Of a stretch of 64,000 bases of DNA, positions 1 to 8,858 are shown piece by piece. Location of the stretch: the NCBI GenBank assembly GCA_015207365.1, contig JADEXA010000034.1:1-64000 (forward strand), read 5' to 3'. Origin of the DNA: Vacuolonema iberomarrocanum LEGE 07170. GTDB taxonomy: Bacteria > Cyanobacteriota > Cyanobacteriia > Elainellales > Elainellaceae. The position numbers and the translations under genes are program-made. Within the stretch, counting starts at the first letter, position 1. Each line of letters begins with the position of its first letter. Under the pieces are notes generated by a model. It was not told the origin of the DNA and ran no database searches. It was given only the letters and a program-made list of their open reading frames with translations.

Positions 1-1
1 A

Positions 2-1033
2 CCTAGTCCCCCCCGTGCCACCGTCATTAGTTCCAGCCGTAAGAGCCGCCTGGCACAGCAGGGCTTACTGTTCATCCTGCTTTCGACCCTAGCGTTATCG
101 CTGCACAATGTTGTCGTGCGAATTATTGGCGGACAAACCAGCATTTTCGGCATTTTCAGCCTTCCCGGTTCCATCACCCTCGACAGCCTGAACGATTCAT
201 TGCTCATTCTCTGGCTGCGGATGTTGGTGGTTGTTCCAGTCATGATGGTGATTGCTGGTATCCTCTATCCCAATGCATGGAAGGATGTCAAACATTTCTC
301 ATTAGCACGAGATTCTCGCCAAATGCGAAATGTGATCGGCAGCGGAACCTTTCTGTTTTTGTCGCAGGTGTTGATCTATATTGCGATCGCAACCATCGGC
401 CCGGGTGTCGCTGTCACCATTCTGTTCATGTATCCGCTGATTACCGTGCCGCTGGCGTGGTTTTTGTTTGGCGATCGCCCCACAAGCATTCGTTGGGGGG
501 TGATGACCGCGATCCTATTTGGCGTCATCCTTACCGCCCTTCCCCGTCTCACCGCTGAAAACCTCTCAGGGCTAGGGATCCTCACAGCAGCCTTGTCGGG
601 TGTTTTCTTTGCGCTCTATCTGATTTCCATGCAAATCAGCTTCCGCAAAATGCACCCCGTTCCGGTGAGCCTAGTGCAGTTCGTCACCATCTTTGTGCTC
701 ACCAGTATCATGCTGGTCTTCTTCTTCCCGGTCCAAGAAGCCCCGACCAACCTGCCAGGGCTCCTGATTGGTGGCCTAGTCCTCGGTAGTCTCACCCTCG
801 TTGGCTATCTGCTCAACAACCTCGGGGTACAGCGAATGGGGGCAGCCCGCGCCTCTATCATTGCCGCTAGTGGCCCGGTCCTAACAGCGTTACTGGCCTT
901 CTTGATCACGGGAGATGCCTTGGAATTTGTGCAGTGGGGCGGCATCCTCCTAGTCACCCTTGGCATCCTGGGCCTGAGCCTGGAGCGCATGTTCATGCAA
1001 AAACAAGCCGCCAAGGCGAAGTCGTTGTCTTAA
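2..1033 (+). CDS. DMT/EamA-family transporter, 5' end cut by window edge
   Basis: Multi-pass inner-membrane protein of the drug/metabolite transporter (EamA) superfamily, which exports small metabolites or amino acids; the substrate cannot be read from sequence. The reading frame is open from the left edge, with no stop between base 2 and the first internal GTG at 116. The residues upstream (LLFILLSTLALSLHNVVVR) are a typical first EamA membrane helix, so the real start lies outside the window. About ten hydrophobic segments form two EamA repeats, the second beginning near GILTAALSGVFFALYLISM. The C-terminus is short and basic (FMQKQAAKAKSLS). A long perfect inverted repeat follows the stop and could end transcription. 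The family call is firm; specificity is unknown. Confidence 0.85.
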   Translation, partial: PSPPRATVISSSRKSRLAQQGLLFILLSTLALSLHNVVVRIIGGQTSIFGIFSLPGSITLDSLNDSLLILWLRMLVVVPVMMVIAGILYPNAWKDVKHFSLARDSRQMRNVIGSGTFLFLSQVLIYIAIATIGPGVAVTILFMYPLITVPLAWFLFGDRPTSIRWGVMTAILFGVILTALPRLTAENLSGLGILTAALSGVFFALYLISMQISFRKMHPVPVSLVQFVTIFVLTSIMLVFFFPVQEAPTNLPGLLIGGLVLGSLTLVGYLLNNLGVQRMGAARASIIAASGPVLTALLAFLITGDALEFVQWGGILLVTLGILGLSLERMFMQKQAAKAKSLS

Positions 1034-1105
1034 ATCTGGTTGAAGCACCCAAATACTGGTTGCGCCCCTGATTGGCAGGGGCGCAACCAGTATTTGGGTG
1101 CTCTG
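1031..1105. repeat. Family A palindromic repeat, copy 1
   Basis: A perfect 27-bp inverted repeat, arms 1044-1070 and 1076-1102, with a 5-nt loop (ATTGG). The left flank (TAAATCTGGTTGAAG) closely matches the flank of the palindromes at 29041-29135 and 49856-49962, so it belongs to the same dispersed family. It lies exactly between two convergent genes and could act as a bidirectional terminator, although neither arm is followed by a T-tract. Confidence 0.8.
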
Positions 1106-1108
1106 CGC

Positions 1109-2353
1109 TTACTGGCCTTGCAGAATGGTTTTGGAAACCATGCGGGTTTTCTTGCGATCGCCCTCCGACAAATCCTTACCCTGCTCAAGCTGAGTCGCGC
1201 TCTCTTGCAGGACGGTTGCACCGCTTTTGTCGCCCATTTGTAGAGCGGTTTTGGCAGCGGTTTGGAGCATTGTCGCGGCTCCCGTGCGATCGCCATGCTG
1301 TAGCTTTGTCTCAGCGATTTGAGTCTGTCGATATTTTGCCAGGGCTAGCACATGCTTTTGAACCTGGGCATCTTGCACAGCCTGGTACTGGGCGATCGCC
1401 GTAGCGGATACCGTGACAGCGTCTGACAGCAACCCTTCTTTGTTTTGGGATGGATCGTCGTAGCGAACCTGCACCGTTGCCAGGGGGTGGGTGCCTTCCG
1501 AGAATGCCCCGGCATATAGATTCACCAGCACCACCCGTGGCGTATCGACCATCAGATCGCCCAACCGTACGGAGACAAGATCCCCGTCCATCGTGGGGGT
1601 GAGCTCCACCGTTTCGGGCACCACTTGAGCGAGCGGCTTCATTTCGGCTAGTCGTACATTAGGCATGAGCTGCACATTCAGGCGGGCATTGACCAACGCC
1701 ACAGACTGCATCCGCTCGAACAGGCGATTAAATTCAGCCATCGCTTGTTCCGGCTTCTGGATATAGGCCAGAGTGCCACCTGCGGCATCTGCAATTTTTT
1801 CTAGCACATCCTGATTCCAGTGATCGCCAAAGCCCAGGGTACTGAGGGTGAGGTTATAGTTTGCGGCCAGTTCAGCGAGCTTGAGACAGCGATCGTTGTC
1901 GCCATGCTCATTTTCGCCATCCGTCAGCAGCAGAGCTTGGGAAATCGTGTCTTGCTTTGCCTTCGCCAATTCTTCGATGCCCAAGCGCATCCCTTCATCG
2001 ATCGCCGTTCCGCCACTGGGAGCCAGCTTATTCACCTGCATCTTCAGACTGGAGGGATGATCGACCACCTGGTTGGGCACTAGCACCTTGGCCTTGTGGT
2101 CAAACACAACAATGGAGATGCGATCGCCCGGAGACAGACTCTCCAAAATTTGATGGGTCGCTTGCTTCACCGTTTCGAGCGGTCGCCCAGCCATCGATCC
2201 GCTGTGATCCAGGATCAGACAAAGGTTCAGCGGTGCAGAACGGGATGTAGCATCAGCGATCGCCGACAGTGAAACGGCTAATTGGCGCTGGCTACTGGCT
2301 TGCGATACATCCAGATTGCCATCGCTCAATGCCGCTTGTAGCCCTACTTTCAT
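1109..2353 (-). CDS. VWA-domain protein
   Basis: A 414-residue protein with one von Willebrand factor A domain at about residues 40-215. The metal-ion-dependent adhesion site is complete: LILDHSGSM (DxSxS), the Thr in SGGTAIDEG and the Asp in LLTDGEN. There is no convincing signal peptide or membrane helix, so it is probably cytosolic and binds a partner protein through Mg2+. The remaining 200 residues are a beta-rich region followed by a helical, Gln-rich tail typical of cyanobacterial VWA proteins. The gene is divergent from clpR across about 100 bp that must hold both promoters. No MoxR ATPase lies nearby, so its partner is unknown. The domain is certain, the role is not. Confidence 0.85.
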   Translation of the reverse strand: MKVGLQAALSDGNLDVSQASSQRQLAVSLSAIADATSRSAPLNLCLILDHSGSMAGRPLETVKQATHQILESLSPGDRISIVVFDHKAKVLVPNQVVDHPSSLKMQVNKLAPSGGTAIDEGMRLGIEELAKAKQDTISQALLLTDGENEHGDNDRCLKLAELAANYNLTLSTLGFGDHWNQDVLEKIADAAGGTLAYIQKPEQAMAEFNRLFERMQSVALVNARLNVQLMPNVRLAEMKPLAQVVPETVELTPTMDGDLVSVRLGDLMVDTPRVVLVNLYAGAFSEGTHPLATVQVRYDDPSQNKEGLLSDAVTVSATAIAQYQAVQDAQVQKHVLALAKYRQTQIAETKLQHGDRTGAATMLQTAAKTALQMGDKSGATVLQESATQLEQGKDLSEGDRKKTRMVSKTILQGQ

Positions 2354-2456
2354 TGCCTATCTCCTACGCCATCCCAGCGTCACGCGACTAACGCTACTAT
2401 GGTAGAAGGAAATATTCAATTTCAGGCAACTGCAACGCTAACTGCAACATTGCACC

Positions 2457-3143
2457 ATGGATTCACCGATTAAAGCTGTCCAGGCTCCCTATTATGGGGA
2501 TGCCGCTTTTCGTACACCGCCGCCCGATCTGCCTTCGCTTCTGCTTAAAGAGCGGATTGTCTACCTGGGGCTGCCACTGTTTTCCTCTGATGACATCAAG
2601 CGCCAGGTTGGGTTTGATGTTACCGAGCTGATCATCGCACAGTTGCTCTACTTGCAGTTCGATGATCCTGAAAAGCCCATTTTCTTCTATATCAACTCCA
2701 CGGGTACCTCCTGGTATGACGGGGATGCGATCGGCTACGAAACCGAAGCCTTCGCCATCTGCGACACCTTGAGCTACATCAAACCGCCCGTACACACCAT
2801 CTGCGTTGGGCAAGCGATGGGGACGGCCGCTATCATCCTCTCTGCTGGGACGAAGGGCTATCGTGCTAGCCTGCCCCATTCGACCATCGTGCTCAGCCAG
2901 CCCCGCACCGGGGCTCAGGGACAAGCCACCGATATCCAAATTCGAGCCAAGGAAGTGCTGGAAAATAAAACAGCGATGCTCGACATTCTGGCGAAGAATA
3001 CCGGACAGCCGCTGGAGAAGATTATCAAAGACACCGACCGCATGTTCTACATGACACCGGAAGAAGCCAAGGAATATGGCGTGATCGATCGCGTCCTAGA
3101 AAGCACGAAAGATCTGCCGATGCCCGTATCAGCATTGACCTGA
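2457..3143 (+). CDS. clpR: ClpR, inactive ClpP-like subunit
   Basis: A 228-residue ClpP-fold protein whose catalytic residues are replaced. Compared by eye with the ClpP3 encoded just downstream, the Ser position is Gly122 (GQAMGTAA against GLAASMGA), the His position is Ser147 (VLSQP against MIHQP) and the Asp position is Met (DRMFYM against DRDYFM). In cyanobacteria ClpR and ClpP3 form the mixed, essential core that works with the ClpC chaperone. A Tyr/Pro-rich N-terminal extension precedes the ClpP fold. The clpP3 start follows 106 bp after the stop, consistent with the usual clpR-clpP3 operon. No strong Shine-Dalgarno is visible before the ATG. Confidence 0.93.
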   Translation: MDSPIKAVQAPYYGDAAFRTPPPDLPSLLLKERIVYLGLPLFSSDDIKRQVGFDVTELIIAQLLYLQFDDPEKPIFFYINSTGTSWYDGDAIGYETEAFAICDTLSYIKPPVHTICVGQAMGTAAIILSAGTKGYRASLPHSTIVLSQPRTGAQGQATDIQIRAKEVLENKTAMLDILAKNTGQPLEKIIKDTDRMFYMTPEEAKEYGVIDRVLESTKDLPMPVSALT

Positions 3144-3249
3144 TCTAAGCCACTTACTTCAGACACAGGGCGATTTATGCTTCGTGGCGATCGCCCTTAC
3201 CCATACCGTTTTACCGTTATTCCATTTACGCAACCATAAGGAAACGACC

Positions 3250-3843
3250 ATGCCCATTGGAGTTCCCAGTGTCCCCTATCGCCTTCCTGGCAGCACCTAC
3301 GAGCGCTGGATCGACATCTACACTCGCTTGAGCCAGGAACGCATCATCTTCCTCGGTCAAGAGGTCACCGATTCTCTGGCAAATTCCATCATTGCCACCA
3401 TGCTGTACCTCGACTCCGAAGACCAGAACAAGCCTATTTACCTCTACATCAACTCTCCGGGTGGGTCTGTCACCGCAGGCATGGCCATTTACGACACCAT
3501 GCGGCACATCAAGTCGGAAGTCGTGACGATTTGCGTCGGCCTAGCTGCGTCCATGGGAGCCTTCCTACTCACTGCTGGCACCAAAGGCAAGCGGATAGCA
3601 CTGCCCCACTCCCGCATCATGATTCACCAACCTTTGGGTGGCACAGGCCGACGGCAAGCCACCGACATCGAAATCGAAGCGCGACAAATCCTGCGGGTGC
3701 GCAGCGAACTGAACGAGTTGATGGCCAAGCACACCGGGCAAACCGTTGAGCAAATCGAGAAAGATACCGACCGCGACTACTTCATGTCCGCCGAAGAAGC
3801 CCAAAACTATGGGTTGATCGATCGCGTGATCGAAGAAGCCTAA
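3250..3843 (+). CDS. clpP3: ATP-dependent Clp protease proteolytic subunit ClpP3
   Basis: A 197-residue serine peptidase subunit with the complete triad: Ser101 (AASMGAF), His126 (IMIHQP) and Asp176 (TDRDYFM). The start is taken at 3250 (MPIGVPSVPY) because AAGGAAACGACC sits just before it and the protein then has normal ClpP length; the frame is open upstream to 3184, but that extension looks non-coding. It degrades proteins unfolded by a Clp ATPase and, being next to clpR, is most likely the ClpP3 that co-assembles with ClpR. A strong terminator lies 85 bp after the stop. Confidence 0.93.
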   Translation: MPIGVPSVPYRLPGSTYERWIDIYTRLSQERIIFLGQEVTDSLANSIIATMLYLDSEDQNKPIYLYINSPGGSVTAGMAIYDTMRHIKSEVVTICVGLAASMGAFLLTAGTKGKRIALPHSRIMIHQPLGGTGRRQATDIEIEARQILRVRSELNELMAKHTGQTVEQIEKDTDRDYFMSAEEAQNYGLIDRVIEEA

Positions 3844-3928
3844 TGGACTGTTTTCTTGAAAAATCGGTACAATTGCGTTCTGTTTTGTAATTTCTTGAGC
3901 GATCGCTTTAACTTTTTAAGGGTCTGAT

Positions 3929-3956
3929 GGCAGAATTTCATTAATTCTGCCTTTTT
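3929..3956 (+). terminator. Rho-independent terminator after clpR-clpP3
   Basis: A 9-bp perfect stem (GGCAGAATT / AATTCTGCC) with a TCATT loop is followed directly by TTTTT. It stands 6 bp before the next ATG, so the J-protein gene needs its own promoter upstream or readthrough. Confidence 0.8.
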
Positions 3957-3962
3957 CACGGG

Positions 3963-4592
3963 ATGAAGATTGCTGACTGCTACCGCTTGCTTGGATTAAA
4001 CGACGGAGCCAGTTACGACGACATCAAGGTCGCCTATCGTCGCTTGGCACGGCGCTACCATCCCGATGTCAATCCTGGCTCCAAGCGGGCTGAAGAGACG
4101 TTTATCCAACTCACAGAGGCTTACCACAAGCTGGTAGATGTGGTACAACCGTCGGTCATCAAGGCCCGTCGACGTACTCGCTCGGCTGAATCCACCCAGT
4201 CACAAAATGGTCAGGCTTCAGGGAAGCCAGCATCGCGGTCGTCCATCCGCAAACGCCCTACCGTGCGTCGCGATCCCGACACCTCTCAAACCGACCACCA
4301 ACTCAAGCAACAGTCTTACGAGCAGTTGCACCAACTGTTGCGAGAACAGCGCTACCCACGGGCGATCGCCCTCGTCGAAGGCTTAGCCCAACGGTTGCCA
4401 CAGGACTCAGAAATTCGACAGTGGCAGGCGATCGCCTACCAACGCTGGGGCAAACACCTGATCGACGAAAAGCAATACGACAAAGCCCGCATTTACCTGC
4501 AAAAAGCCCTACGCACCGATCCCCGCAATCGCGCCCTCTGGCTCGAAGTCGAGCACGATATGCGCCGCATCGATGGCGTCGAAATCTTGTAG
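3963..4592 (+). CDS. J-domain (DnaJ-like) protein with TPR-like tail
   Basis: A 209-residue protein with an N-terminal J domain (residues 1-62, YRLLGLNDGASYDDIK, then RRYHPDVNPG containing the HPD tripeptide that stimulates Hsp70 ATPase). A charged linker follows at about 65-115 (RRRTRSAES, RKRPTVRRDP), then a helical C-terminal part at about 125-200 resembling one or two TPR units (ARIYLQKALRTDPRNRALW). It has no Gly/Phe region or zinc-finger domain, so it is a type III co-chaperone, not canonical DnaJ. The start overlaps the trailing part of the clpP3 terminator, so its transcription signal is unclear. Confidence 0.88.
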   Translation: MKIADCYRLLGLNDGASYDDIKVAYRRLARRYHPDVNPGSKRAEETFIQLTEAYHKLVDVVQPSVIKARRRTRSAESTQSQNGQASGKPASRSSIRKRPTVRRDPDTSQTDHQLKQQSYEQLHQLLREQRYPRAIALVEGLAQRLPQDSEIRQWQAIAYQRWGKHLIDEKQYDKARIYLQKALRTDPRNRALWLEVEHDMRRIDGVEIL

Positions 4593-4645
4593 TAGCTCCG
4601 CAAAATTAAGGGCAAGCTAGCATCTTGACGGTTCAACGTCATAAC

Positions 4646-4738
4646 TATAGTGGTGTGCAACCGCATTAAGCACAGCAACGGTTGTGTGGCGCGCGGCGCG
4701 CCCCACAACCGTACTTAACTAACGCGCATAGCGCTATA
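4646..4738. mobile_element. Family C MITE-like element, copy 1
   Basis: A 93-bp element bounded by TATAG...CTATA. Its left end TATAGTGGTGTGC and the inverse of its right end (TATAGCGCTATGC) match imperfectly. Inside is a 15-bp inverted repeat with one mismatch (GGTTGTGTGGCGCGC against GCGCGCCCCACAACC). A second, better conserved copy lies at 23749-23845. Ends beginning with TA are what IS630/Tc1-mariner transposases leave. It has no coding capacity. Confidence 0.7.
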
Positions 4739-4740
4739 GA

Positions 4741-5075
4741 AGGTTAGGAACCTAGTTTTGCAACAGAGATTGTGTTGGGCAGTGCCCAACCTACAGTGAG
4801 AAATCCAAATTGGGGAATGCATAAGCCGGATGCATCCCACCGATGCGAAGCGGCTTAACGCCTCCAATACAAAATCCCTTGCAGAAGGGGGTCTGGGAGA
4901 ACGTGCTTCGTTCTCCCAGTCAGGGGGTTTGGGGGGCGACGCGCCCCCCAAGCCAGGTTCAAAACCCCCATCAGAACCCTCCGCCAGATTAGCCTTGCAC
5001 AAACTCTACACAGACCAGAATCCAACTTTTGCTTGAGAGCCTTGTACTGCAAGGCTCTCAAGCAAAAGTTGGATT
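4741..5075. repeat. Cluster of hairpins in a gene-free stretch
   Basis: No gene is supported here. The stretch holds successive inverted repeats: AGGTT/AACCT (4741-4753), GTTGGGCA/TGCCCAAC with a 1-nt loop (4774-4790), CTGGGAGAACG/CGTTCTCCCAG (4893-4919), TTGGGGGGCG/CGCCCCCCAA (4929-4951) and a perfect 26-bp stem, arms 5019-5044 and 5050-5075, loop TACTG. The last one lies 26 bp from the end of the oxidase gene and may terminate it. The others are not explained by any gene signal I recognise. Confidence 0.7.
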
Positions 5076-5101
5076 TGCATTCCTAGCAAATTGGGATCAA
5101 C

Positions 5102-6466
5102 TTACGAGCGATCGCGCATTTCCCAAGCTTTCATCTTGCCAGGGTTGAGCAGACCATAGGGATCCATCGCTTCCTTAAACGCCAACTGTACCGGATCCAC
5201 CGTCTTCCGCCCCCCATCCTCCAGGATGTAGGTATGCGGATTGGCAATAAACGCACCCTTTTCTTCGTGGTATCTGATGATCTCATGGAGACGATCTGGA
5301 GTGCTGTAGCGCACCAACTGCAACGCCGCTGGCAACACACAACCCGCAACCCGAATAAACTCCAGGTGCATCATCAGCTCATCCCCAAAATGCTGATACA
5401 TGTGCTCTAACAGCTTTAGCTCAGGATCGTAGGGAAACAGCGTTTGCAAGTAGGTGAGATTTGGATCAACGGTGCGGGCATGCAGGGTCGTGTGGTTCCA
5501 AGTGTACTCCAGCAACATCGTGCCCTTCTTCGCTGCCTGTGCTGATTTCTCGTAGCAGATCGAACCACTCCACTCCTTTACCATTGCCTTAAACGGCTCC
5601 AGGGATTGCTCCGCCACCATCACCAACGCCACATGAGAGCCAGGTGGAATCGCACTGCGTAGAGCCGCGAAATAGCCCGGAATGGGGTCAGCACAAATCG
5701 TGACCAGCTTTTTTATGATTCCGTCTGCATCACCGAGGGCTTGCCCAAACGTCGCCGTCGTCATGAAGTCGTCGAATACCACAATCAGCTCTGCCCAGGG
5801 ATACGCGGGAGCGAGGGGAATTTCTAGTTCTGTGATGATGCCGTTTGTGCCATAAGCATGGTTCACCTTCTGCACATCGTCGCCCCGGAGCTCAATCACA
5901 CGGGGCTCATCCTCCATCGTCACGACCCGAACGGCTAAGAGGTTGCCGCGATCGCGCAACTGCCCATAGGTAATAGAACCAATACCACCACTGCCACCGC
6001 CAATGAAGCCACCAATGGTCGCCGTGCGGTAGGTCGACGGAGCCATGCGGATTTCCCAGCCCGTTTCTCGTGCTTGCTTATCCAGCGCCGCCAACTTCAC
6101 TCCCGGCTCTACACAGGCAATTCCTGGCTGGATCCACTTCACCGCCTGCATTTTTGTGAGATCGAGGATAACCCCACCCTGCAAAGGGATGCACTGCCCG
6201 TAGTTGCCCGTGCCCGCTCCCCGTACCGTAAGGGGGATGCGTTGCTGCACACAAGCCTTGGCGACCTTCAGCACCTCTGCTTCACTCGTCGGTCGCACCA
6301 CCAAGTCTCCCACCTTGTCGCTCAATTGTTCGACTAGCAGGGGACTGTAGGTGTAGTAGTCCTTGGAAAGCTTGGCGACCTGGGTGGCATCGCGAATGAT
6401 TTCGATGCCAGCGATCGCATCAGAAAAACGTTTCCAGTCAATCGAGCGTGTGGTCGTAGCGGTCAT
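5102..6466 (-). CDS. FAD-linked oxidase (GlcD-like, FAD_binding_4)
   Basis: A 454-residue flavoprotein of the PCMH/vanillyl-alcohol-oxidase type. The N-terminal FAD-binding part (about 35-230) shows the PP-loop (IPLTVRGAGTGNYGQ) and the second nucleotide motif (ATIGGFIGGGSGGIGS). The C-terminal cap is typical of 2-hydroxyacid dehydrogenases, and the end (YGLLNPGKMKAWE) is the usual LNPGK-type closing motif. Such enzymes oxidise hydroxyacids such as glycolate or lactate; the substrate here is not determined. No glcE or glcF partner is adjacent, so it may work alone or with a distant iron-sulfur subunit. No signal peptide is present. Confidence 0.85.
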   Translation of the reverse strand: MTATTTRSIDWKRFSDAIAGIEIIRDATQVAKLSKDYYTYSPLLVEQLSDKVGDLVVRPTSEAEVLKVAKACVQQRIPLTVRGAGTGNYGQCIPLQGGVILDLTKMQAVKWIQPGIACVEPGVKLAALDKQARETGWEIRMAPSTYRTATIGGFIGGGSGGIGSITYGQLRDRGNLLAVRVVTMEDEPRVIELRGDDVQKVNHAYGTNGIITELEIPLAPAYPWAELIVVFDDFMTTATFGQALGDADGIIKKLVTICADPIPGYFAALRSAIPPGSHVALVMVAEQSLEPFKAMVKEWSGSICYEKSAQAAKKGTMLLEYTWNHTTLHARTVDPNLTYLQTLFPYDPELKLLEHMYQHFGDELMMHLEFIRVAGCVLPAALQLVRYSTPDRLHEIIRYHEEKGAFIANPHTYILEDGGRKTVDPVQLAFKEAMDPYGLLNPGKMKAWEMRDRS

Positions 6467-6614
6467 AGGTGAGGTTCAGCAAAATCTACCGTTCTTAACC
6501 TAACCTGTTTACACCGTCGAGAATGGAACGTTGATTACAACTTATTTCCCCCGACATGCCCTTTTCCCGTGACATGCCCTGCGGCGTTGCTCTTTAGGGA
6601 TCGCCCTCGTTCCG

Positions 6615-7556
6615 CTAGCCTCCAACCTTGGCTAGGACGAGCGATCGCCATCCCTGACCTTCGTAGCTCCGTGAGAATGCATCGCGGAATAGTTCGGGAT
6701 GCAGGATCTCCATCAAAATTTCGAGCGAATCCACCAATCGTGGCCCCGGACGATTGAAGTACTGATTCCCATCAGTCACATAAACGCAACCCGTTTTTAC
6801 CGCCTTGAGGGATGGCCACACAGGATGCTGCATCAGCGCTTGTGATTCCTGAAGGGTACGCTCCAGGTCAAACCCACAGGGCATGAGCACCAGCACATCT
6901 GGGTCAGCCGCCTGGAGGCCGGCCCAATTGAGCCACGGCGAATGCTCTCCCGCTGTGCCAAAGCAAGACACACCACCCGCCATCGCCACCAACTCTGGAA
7001 CCCAGTTTCCCGCTGCCATCAACGGGTCAATCCATTCAATGCAGCCCACCGTGGGACGAGCGATCGCCCGCTCAGCCAGCGTCTGACAAACCTGCACCCG
7101 TTGGTGGATAGACGCCATCGGTGCAGCCACGTTCATTACCTCGGCAACTCGCTCAATGTCGTGCCAGACATCAGCCAAATTTCCAGGTTGGAGAGAAATG
7201 ATTTTTGGATGGCAATTTGTCAGCTCTGCAGCCGCTTGCTCCACCTCTCCTAAACTCACCGCACACACCTCGCACTGTGACTGGGTCACAATGTGAGTGG
7301 GCCGAAGCTGCTGCAACACATCTGTGTGAACCCGATACACGCTGAGCGCCGACCGCAAGATTTCCGTGACCCGCTGATGGATTTCTCGACTACTCCCCTG
7401 CGGATCCAGCTTGGGTTCCGTACATACTGGCAAGCGCTGCACCTCGGCGGGGAAATCGCATTCATGAGAACGCCCCACCAGTTCATGGCTTAAGCCCAAA
7501 AAATCGACAATTTCCGTTGCACTAGGAAGTAAGGAAACAATTCGGCGCTGTTCCAT
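6615..7556 (-). CDS. Cobalamin-binding-like protein (BtuF/periplasmic-binding fold)
   Basis: A 313-residue protein with the class III periplasmic-binding fold: RIVSLLPSATEIVDFLG at the N-terminus, a central helix, and GGVSCFGTAGEHSPWLNW before the second lobe. This is the pattern of stand-alone cobalamin/hemin-binding proteins common in bacterial genomes. It starts directly at the fold without a signal peptide or lipobox, so it is probably cytoplasmic, which argues against a simple ABC transporter role. TQSQCEVCAV contains two Cys that might bind metal. No BtuC or BtuD neighbour is present. The fold is confident, the ligand is not. Confidence 0.75.
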   Translation of the reverse strand: MEQRRIVSLLPSATEIVDFLGLSHELVGRSHECDFPAEVQRLPVCTEPKLDPQGSSREIHQRVTEILRSALSVYRVHTDVLQQLRPTHIVTQSQCEVCAVSLGEVEQAAAELTNCHPKIISLQPGNLADVWHDIERVAEVMNVAAPMASIHQRVQVCQTLAERAIARPTVGCIEWIDPLMAAGNWVPELVAMAGGVSCFGTAGEHSPWLNWAGLQAADPDVLVLMPCGFDLERTLQESQALMQHPVWPSLKAVKTGCVYVTDGNQYFNRPGPRLVDSLEILMEILHPELFRDAFSRSYEGQGWRSLVLAKVGG

Positions 7557-7943
7557 ATGTTCAATTGGATGGCTGCCTTTTCATTCTGACAAAACCTGGG
7601 ATTGTCTGAAGCTTTGTTGCCAGGATTATGCAAACAAAGGCAGTCGGTATACTTTGCTTCTAGCATCTACTGAGGATGAACCTATGCGGAGACAGCCAGT
7701 GACATTTGGCAGCAGTAGCATCCGCGTTCTTGCTGAGCGATCGCCCACGAACCCGCTAGTTTCCCAGGATTTACAGGTGGCAAACCCATTTATCACCTCG
7801 TAGGATGGCAGTCATAGATTCTGGTAACGTACAATACTAGTCAGAGATTTTTTGGTTTCCCAGATCTCCGTTTGCGATGGCTCGTGGAATCGGTATGTGT
7901 GTGCAGCCGCTAGCCATCTCCCCTTCGTTTGTGATGGCAACAT
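7557..7943. other. Intergenic region, possible 39-codon ORF only
   Basis: This divergent spacer must hold promoters for the cobalamin-binding-like gene and the hydrolase. A short frame at 7684-7803 (+) starts MRRQPVTFGSSSIRV after a weak GAGGA and encodes 39 residues with no recognisable feature; I do not call it a gene. No strong hairpin is seen. Confidence 0.4.
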
Positions 7944-8858
7944 ATGACTGCGACGACCTTGACAAGCTGGCAACACCATTTCGTTGAAACCAACCGAATT
8001 CGCCTCCATTGCGTCACGCAAGGAGAAGGAGAGCTTGTTCTCCTTCTGCATGGCTTTCCAGAATTTTGGTACTCCTGGCGACATCAAATTCCAGCGCTAG
8101 GGCGTCACTTTAAGGTCGTGGTACCAGATTTACGTGGCTTCAACGATTCCGACAAACCCGCCTCTGGCTACGACCTCGATACCCTAGGAGCCGATGTGCG
8201 CGGCTTGATTGAGGTATTGGGCTACAAAAAAGCCCATATCGTTGGTCATGACTGGGGTGGAGCGATCGCTTGGCACTTTGCTCAGCAGTTTCCTCAATAT
8301 CTCGATCGGCTGGCCATTTTGAATGCACCACATCCCCAAGATTTTATGCAGGCCATGGCAGGCAGTATCGACCAATTCCGCCGCAGTTGGTATGTGTTAG
8401 CCGCTCAAATTCCTGCACTTCCTGAGTGGCTGGTTCAACAAAACCTGGGTAGCCTCATCCGCAACACCTTCCAGAGCAACGCTGTTCGCAAAGGAGCCTT
8501 CACCACCCGCGATACCGAGATTTATCAAGCAGCCCTGGAAAAGCCAGGGGTGCTCAAGGCTGCGATTCATTATTACCGCACCATGCTGTTGCCCCAAATT
8601 CCCTGGAAGCCATGGGAGCAATCGCCCAGCCCCATTCAGGCTCCGACACTTGTTCTATGGGGAGAAGAAGACCATCTGCTGACGCCACAATTCACAGATG
8701 GCATCCAAGCCCAAATCGACGCACCTTATAAAATTCATATGATTCCTGAATGTGGGCATTGGGTTCAACAGGAAACCCCCCAAACTGTCAACCGAGAATT
8801 ACTGGGATTCTTGCGATCGCCCAACACAACGCCTCAAGTACAGCAAGACACCGTTTAG
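7944..8858 (+). CDS. Alpha/beta hydrolase, epoxide hydrolase/dehalogenase type
   Basis: A 304-residue alpha/beta-hydrolase. The HGFPE motif (residues 36-40) forms the oxyanion hole. The nucleophile elbow GHDWGG carries Asp103, not Ser, which defines the epoxide hydrolase/haloacid-haloalkane dehalogenase branch. The acid is probably Asp243 (WGEEDHLL) and the base His272 (ECGHWVQ). The helical cap (about 130-220) contains HYYRT, whose tyrosines could be the epoxide-activating residues. Epoxide hydrolysis via a covalent ester is the likely chemistry; dehalogenation is an alternative. It is probably cytosolic, and no partner genes are adjacent. Confidence 0.85.
   Translation: MTATTLTSWQHHFVETNRIRLHCVTQGEGELVLLLHGFPEFWYSWRHQIPALGRHFKVVVPDLRGFNDSDKPASGYDLDTLGADVRGLIEVLGYKKAHIVGHDWGGAIAWHFAQQFPQYLDRLAILNAPHPQDFMQAMAGSIDQFRRSWYVLAAQIPALPEWLVQQNLGSLIRNTFQSNAVRKGAFTTRDTEIYQAALEKPGVLKAAIHYYRTMLLPQIPWKPWEQSPSPIQAPTLVLWGEEDHLLTPQFTDGIQAQIDAPYKIHMIPECGHWVQQETPQTVNRELLGFLRSPNTTPQVQQDTV

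Noticed and set aside
1040..1404. Plus-strand frames over the palindrome and the VWA gene end
   Set aside because: They read through the perfect inverted repeat and oppose a real gene; composition is not protein-like.
3184..3249. Upstream start for clpP3
   Set aside because: The internal ATG at 3250 has the ribosome-binding site and gives normal ClpP length.
4830..5036. Frame of 68 codons across the hairpin cluster
   Set aside because: It is formed by the hairpins themselves; no ribosome-binding site or recognisable feature.
7684..7803. 39-codon ORF before the hydrolase gene
   Set aside because: Weak ribosome-binding site and no recognisable features; kept only as a note on the intergenic region.
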